Of a stretch of 6,133 nucleotides of DNA, positions 6,099-6,133 are shown piece after piece. Every line of letters begins with the position of its first letter. Positions within the stretch are counted from its first letter, which is position 1. This DNA is from Acidobacteriota bacterium (GTDB lineage Bacteria; Acidobacteriota; UBA6911), in assembly GCA_031254095.1 (NCBI GenBank), contig JAIRVC010000374.1, positions 1-6,133 of the forward strand, written 5' to 3'. The notes beneath the pieces were generated by a model, which saw only the letters and a program-made list of their open reading frames with translations, ran no database searches and had not been told where the DNA came from. Made by a program: the position numbers and the translations under genes.

Positions 6099-6133
6099 AC
6101 ATTGTTTATCACTCATGATTGCGGGATGTGGAT

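Noticed and set aside
1..6133. parS sites (TGTTTCACGTGAAACA-like) near parB
   Set aside because: Looked for by eye and no convincing full or near match was seen.
6115..6133. ATG at 6115 as the start of a rightward gene
   Set aside because: No Shine-Dalgarno precedes it and only six codons are visible, so it cannot be supported.

Overview
The window comes from a Gram-negative-type (diderm) bacterium. It carries a periplasmic adaptor (HlyD/MacA family), a LolD/MacB-class ABC ATPase, a bactofilin and a chromosomal-type ParB. Base composition is mid-range to moderately GC-rich by eye, with GC-rich third positions and Shine-Dalgarno-led genes. I cannot name the species. Stand-alone TrpB2, a thymidylate-synthase-like protein of the archaeal type and ParB next to a bactofilin would fit an uncultivated anaerobic lineage, possibly Acidobacteriota-like, but this is inference only. 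I see no insertion sequence, phage gene, CRISPR array, tRNA or rRNA.

Layout. Positions 1-1046 hold the 3' part of parB followed by a complete bactofilin on the + strand, a chromosome-segregation and cytoskeleton pair. A small unrecognised gene on the - strand (1311 to 1039) overlaps the bactofilin 3' end tail to tail by 8 bp. It is divergent from the next + strand unit, which encodes a membrane-anchored efflux adaptor (1421-2881) and its ABC ATPase (2919-3632). No permease gene follows. A perfect 15-bp inverted repeat (3644-3681) separates the ATPase from a - strand unit: trpB2 (5906 to 4545), then 14 bp later a divergent thymidylate-synthase-family gene (4530 to 3691).

The right end (5907-6133) is an AT-rich intergenic region with structure of its own. 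It has a small stem-loop at the predicted 5' end of the trpB2 message, and two direct copies of an AAAATTTT-centred 12-mer around a 10-bp GC palindrome. It also has a good sigma70-type promoter (TTGACT, 17 bp, TATACA) firing rightward out of the window, and ends in seven bases matching a DnaA box. With ParB at the other end, this is compatible with an origin-proximal location, but that is not shown.

How the genes fit together. ParB and bactofilin probably cooperate in chromosome organisation. Adaptor and ATPase form two of the three parts of a tripartite export or lipoprotein/lipid-handling pump whose membrane permease is not here. TrpB2 and the thymidylate-synthase-like enzyme look co-transcribed, and their functional link is unknown. 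The points most worth following up are the permease-less pump, the trpB2/TS-like pair, the palindromic element at the convergent junction, and the symmetric right-end regulatory region.
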